Source: Euryodendron excelsum
Lineage: Eukaryota; Streptophyta; Magnoliopsida; Ericales; Pentaphylacaceae
Direction: 5' to 3'
DNA length: 64,000 nucleotides
NCBI GenBank assembly: GCA_033060915.1
Contig: CM065394.1
Span: 38,388,501 to 38,452,500 of the forward strand
Shown: positions 61,417-64,000 of the stretch, piece after piece
How positions within the stretch are numbered: position 1 is the stretch's first letter
How the letters are laid out: each line of letters begins with the position of its first letter
Notes under the pieces: model-generated
Database searches by the model: none
The model's input: the letters and a program-made list of their open reading frames with translations, nothing else
Told to the model about the DNA's origin: nothing
Position numbers and translations under genes: made by a program

Positions 61417-62001
61417 GGTGCAAACCTTCCTTGGTTGGGTTTTTGACGCTTTTTGGTTGTGCAAGAGAGTAAGGATAAAACGTAGCAGTCTAAAGAGGGT
61501 AAGGGGTGTTCCTGTTGGTGAGGGGACATGCCAAATGTGGGGCCAGTGGGAGGGTGGGTTGGCCCCGCACACAGTCGTAAGCGGTAGACCATCTTGCCAT
61601 CAGCTCATCGAAACTTGGTGATAATCGGGGTGGCTTCATATGGTGGTGAGGCTCGAGCACATTTTGGATGGCCTCGGGTAGGTGAGGCAGTGCGCCCTCA
61701 TTTTTAAGGCAATTTGAGGTTTCATTGGGGCTCGTTAGCAATATCCGACCAGCGAGGCAGAGGGGTGCTATACAAGGGGGCAAGGGTGTTAGATTCATCC
61801 AACTCATCATAAAGAGTAGCCTTGGCCATGTGAGCTTCCGCAGCTCAGAACGGGCGCAAGGACGCAGGAACGGTGATAACCTTGTTGTTTCAGATTGCTT
61901 TCATGCATTGGTGGTAAGTGGAGGGGATGGCTCCATACCGGTGGAGCCAAGTTCGACTGAGCAACATGTGGTAGTCGGTATCTATATCAATGACGTGGAA
62001 C

Positions 62002-62322
62002 TTAGTGGATAGGGCCAACTCGAAAATCAACCCTCGTGTATCTGAGGGATCTGTGTGAGTGACTGCCAAAACCTCTAATATCGAGGGGTTCTCGGACTAA
62101 ACACTCTTTTGGCAACCCCACAGCTTGGAAGGTGGCATAAGGCATGATGTTTATCAATGCTCCGCCGTCCATGAATCCTTTTTGAAACTCCATATCTTGT
62201 ATGAAAATTGGCAAATAAAGGGGTCGGTTATGGGGATAGGAGTACACTCGGTCTGCCTCGGAGAAAGTGATGACGAGGTGGTTTTCCTTGAAGAAGCGCT
62301 TGACCGAGCCACCGGTCTCCAT
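62002..62322 (-). pseudogene. Retroelement aspartic protease, degenerate
   Basis: The region ITFSEADRVYSYPHNRPLYL leads to FMDGGALINIMPYATFQAVG. It corresponds to the D-S/T-G-A catalytic loop and flanks of a retropepsin, but the loop reads DGG here. Neighbouring frames show frameshifts. Placement between gag and RT fits Ty3/gypsy order. Confidence 0.8.
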
Positions 62323-62757
62323 GCAAGCTTTGCCATTTGCGTCAGCCGCTCGTAAAAGGGCTTTGGTAGCCTAGTCTCTGGTGGCAGACGACAAGCCAAG
62401 CTTATAGAAGAAATGTTTAAACTTTGTGAAATTTTGGAGAACGATAGCTCGGTGGTGGTCGAAATTTGGGTCCCGCAGCTTAGACTTGGAGATGTGGTAT
62501 ACGACCAGTTTTTCGGACTCATCATGAAGGGAAATCATAAGGGCGACATCGTTATCATTCTGGTGCTTGGGGAGGGGGTCATTGAGTATATCGGTCTTCG
62601 GGAGTTGTAACGTGTCGTCTTACTTTCGCTTAAGGAAAATGTGCCGGAGGGCGTAATAGTCTTTGGTGAAATGTGTGATGATTTGGTGGTAGATGCAGAA
62701 GTTAGGGCTCACCCTGTCCGGCTGGGTGGGTTATTTCTTGACTTCAGATAGGACGAT

Positions 62758-63690
62758 CTAGCCATTGGCAACCCAAGTTTTTAGTAGCGCTGCGACTGTT
62801 TTGGTAGAAACGGGCAAGGGAAGGGGGTTTTCGCCAAAAGGGTGCTTCCTGCTACTGGGGTTGCCGCGAATCGCTGGGGCGACCCCGTACGCGGATGGTT
62901 GGTGCAGGGGGCTTCTCCACGAGGGAGGCAATTGGCGAAGAGCCCAAGAATGGAAGTTGCTATGCGCAGAGTCTCTCACCGCGGTAGTAATGTTTCGCGC
63001 GCCGGTGATGAGACTAGCAAAATCCATGAATTTGTGGTTGATCATGTGTATTTTGTATTGGTTTTGCATTCCTTTGACACAAATATTAACCAACTGTTTC
63101 TCAACTACCGGGTCTTGGAATTCAAGGGCTGTTTCTCAGAACCTCTTAACAAATGACAAGAGACCTTCAGTTTTCCCTTGGGACTCATGGATCAGGTCAA
63201 ATGCCAAAAGAGGTTCATCGGCATAGAAGAATTTGCCAACGAACTTCTGCACCATATTGTCCCATGAGAGGATGGAGTTGGGTAGGAGGTTGACATACCA
63301 AGAATAGGCTCATTCAGAAAGAGATTTAACGAACTCTCTTTACCGGAGGTTAAGATCGGCTGTGTGGACGCCTAGAGAGTCTACAAACCGAATGACATGT
63401 TCTTTGGCGTTTCCACTTTTTCCATCAAACTTGATGAATTTAGGTGCTACATACCCTTCTGGGTATGGCAGTTTCTAGATGGACTCGACATATGGCGGGC
63501 GAAAGTCAAGTTTGCCATTGAAGGGGGGAGCAATGGTTTCCTATCTGATCACTACGTGCATATGGTCTTGCAGCTGGGCAGAGGTAAGGACTGGATCAGG
63601 ATGGAACAGGCTCGCCTGGTCGATTCGTGGAGGTGATCTACGTTACAGGTACTAGGGTTGAGTGTTTGGTCAGGAGTGGGGGGTTTTAAG
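62758..63690 (-). pseudogene. Retroelement gag, degenerate
   Basis: Decayed frames contain AYSWYVNLLPNSILSWDNMV with FVGKFFYADE following (around 63220-63310), the conserved core of plant retrotransposon gag, then LVNICVKGMQNQYKIHM further along. A Pro-rich stretch (PNTPAPIPVIPLGL) lies upstream near 63750. Several stops interrupt the frames. The N-terminal part and 5' leader lie beyond the window. Confidence 0.75.
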
Positions 63691-64000
63691 CTCATGGTTA
63701 CACTCTGAGTAGCTTCAGTGCTGGACAAGCCGAGTGGAATTACGGGAATGGGAGCGGGAGTGTTGGGGGCAACTTGCCTGCTCTGCATGGTACGCATGGT
63801 TTCCATCAGGGCATGTTGCGACTTTATGAGAGCAGAGACACTGTCGTTGAGTGTCAGGATCTGCTCACCTTGGGATTGGATGGATGAAAGGACCTGGAGG
63901 CCCTGGTTCTCTGGGCAGATGTCAGGGGTGAGTTCTACCCTTGCGTCGGTGACCTGGCTGGTGTTCAGGCCTAAGTTCGTCGTTTCATAAGCACTAGTCA

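Larger units (their letters stand above)
50241..64000 (-). mobile_element. Degenerate Ty3/gypsy retrotransposon, Tat-like lineage, 5' end beyond the window
   Basis: Minus-strand order from the right edge: gag (about 63700-62600), protease (about 62300-62000), reverse transcriptase (60640-59750), first RNase H (about 59750-59430), archaeal-type RNase H (about 59315-58860), integrase (about 58330-57258), spacer, an antisense extra gene (51714-55432, plus strand), polypurine tract, then the 3' LTR. Pol order with integrase last defines Ty3/gypsy. A second, archaeal-type RNase H and an extra antisense ORF before the 3' LTR point to the Tat group. Many stops and frameshifts show it is dead. GC content is well above the host intergenic DNA. 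The 5' LTR and primer-binding site must lie beyond 64000. Confidence 0.88.

Noticed and set aside
1..64000. CRISPR arrays, rRNA genes, bacterial operons or viral genes
   Set aside because: None seen. The repeats are transposon arms or microsatellites, and coding sequence is of plant nuclear type.

Overview
This window is nuclear DNA from a flowering plant, probably a eudicot with a fairly large, repeat-rich genome. The genes have short exons, GT-AG introns and very AT-rich intergenic DNA. The gene families are plant ones: type I pectin methylesterase, ER-anchored UBC33/34-type E2, ATL RING-H2 ligases, a plant NUMOD3 protein and a plant O-fucosyltransferase-like protein. The repeats are typical of plants: foldback MITEs, a solo LTR, a decayed Ty3/gypsy element and a piece of plastid DNA. 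Nothing prokaryotic is present (no operons, ribosome binding sites or CRISPR arrays). Exon boundaries below were worked out by hand from splice signals, reading phase and family conservation.

Layout. 1-2.1 kb: first exon of a PME2/PME3-like pectinesterase (-); its second exon is not in the window. 2.1-13.2 kb: AT-rich DNA with several foldback elements and a diverged 1.33-kb direct repeat. 13.2-14.1 kb: a doubtful gene fragment (+) facing a small secreted-peptide gene (-). 14.1-18 kb: repeats. 18.0-26.8 kb: a nine-coding-exon tail-anchored E2 gene (+) with a probable 2.7-kb 5'UTR intron. 27.6-29.5 kb: a 648-bp tandem duplication running into a small plant-specific gene (+). 30.0-30.9 and 34.7-35.2 kb: two intronless RING-H2 genes (-). 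37.4-42.5 kb: a seven-exon NUMOD3 gene (+). 42.9 kb: a plastid trnI-CAU fragment. 43.3-43.9 kb: a solo LTR. 44.5-49.0 kb: a three-exon O-fucosyltransferase-like gene (+). 50.2-64.0 kb: a minus-oriented Tat-like Ty3/gypsy element whose 5' end lies beyond the window. It carries an antisense (plus-strand) plant-mobile-domain gene with its own TATA box and introns, and a nested foldback transposon.

The host genes do not form a pathway. From memory, however, the set (PME, ATL60-like, NUMOD3, O-fucosyltransferase-like, plus a UBC33/34-like E2) resembles two duplicated Arabidopsis chromosome 1 segments, so this looks like a conserved ancestral gene block. UBC and the two RING-H2 proteins are all ubiquitin-pathway enzymes, but nothing in the sequence links them functionally.

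The most unusual material is at the right end. The antisense gene keeps one reading frame over long stretches, yet is broken by about a dozen single-codon stops, nearly all TAG. That is what CAG-to-TAG change at CHG-methylated cytosines would produce. Its introns survive inside a retroelement, as expected if it is only ever antisense in the element's genomic RNA.
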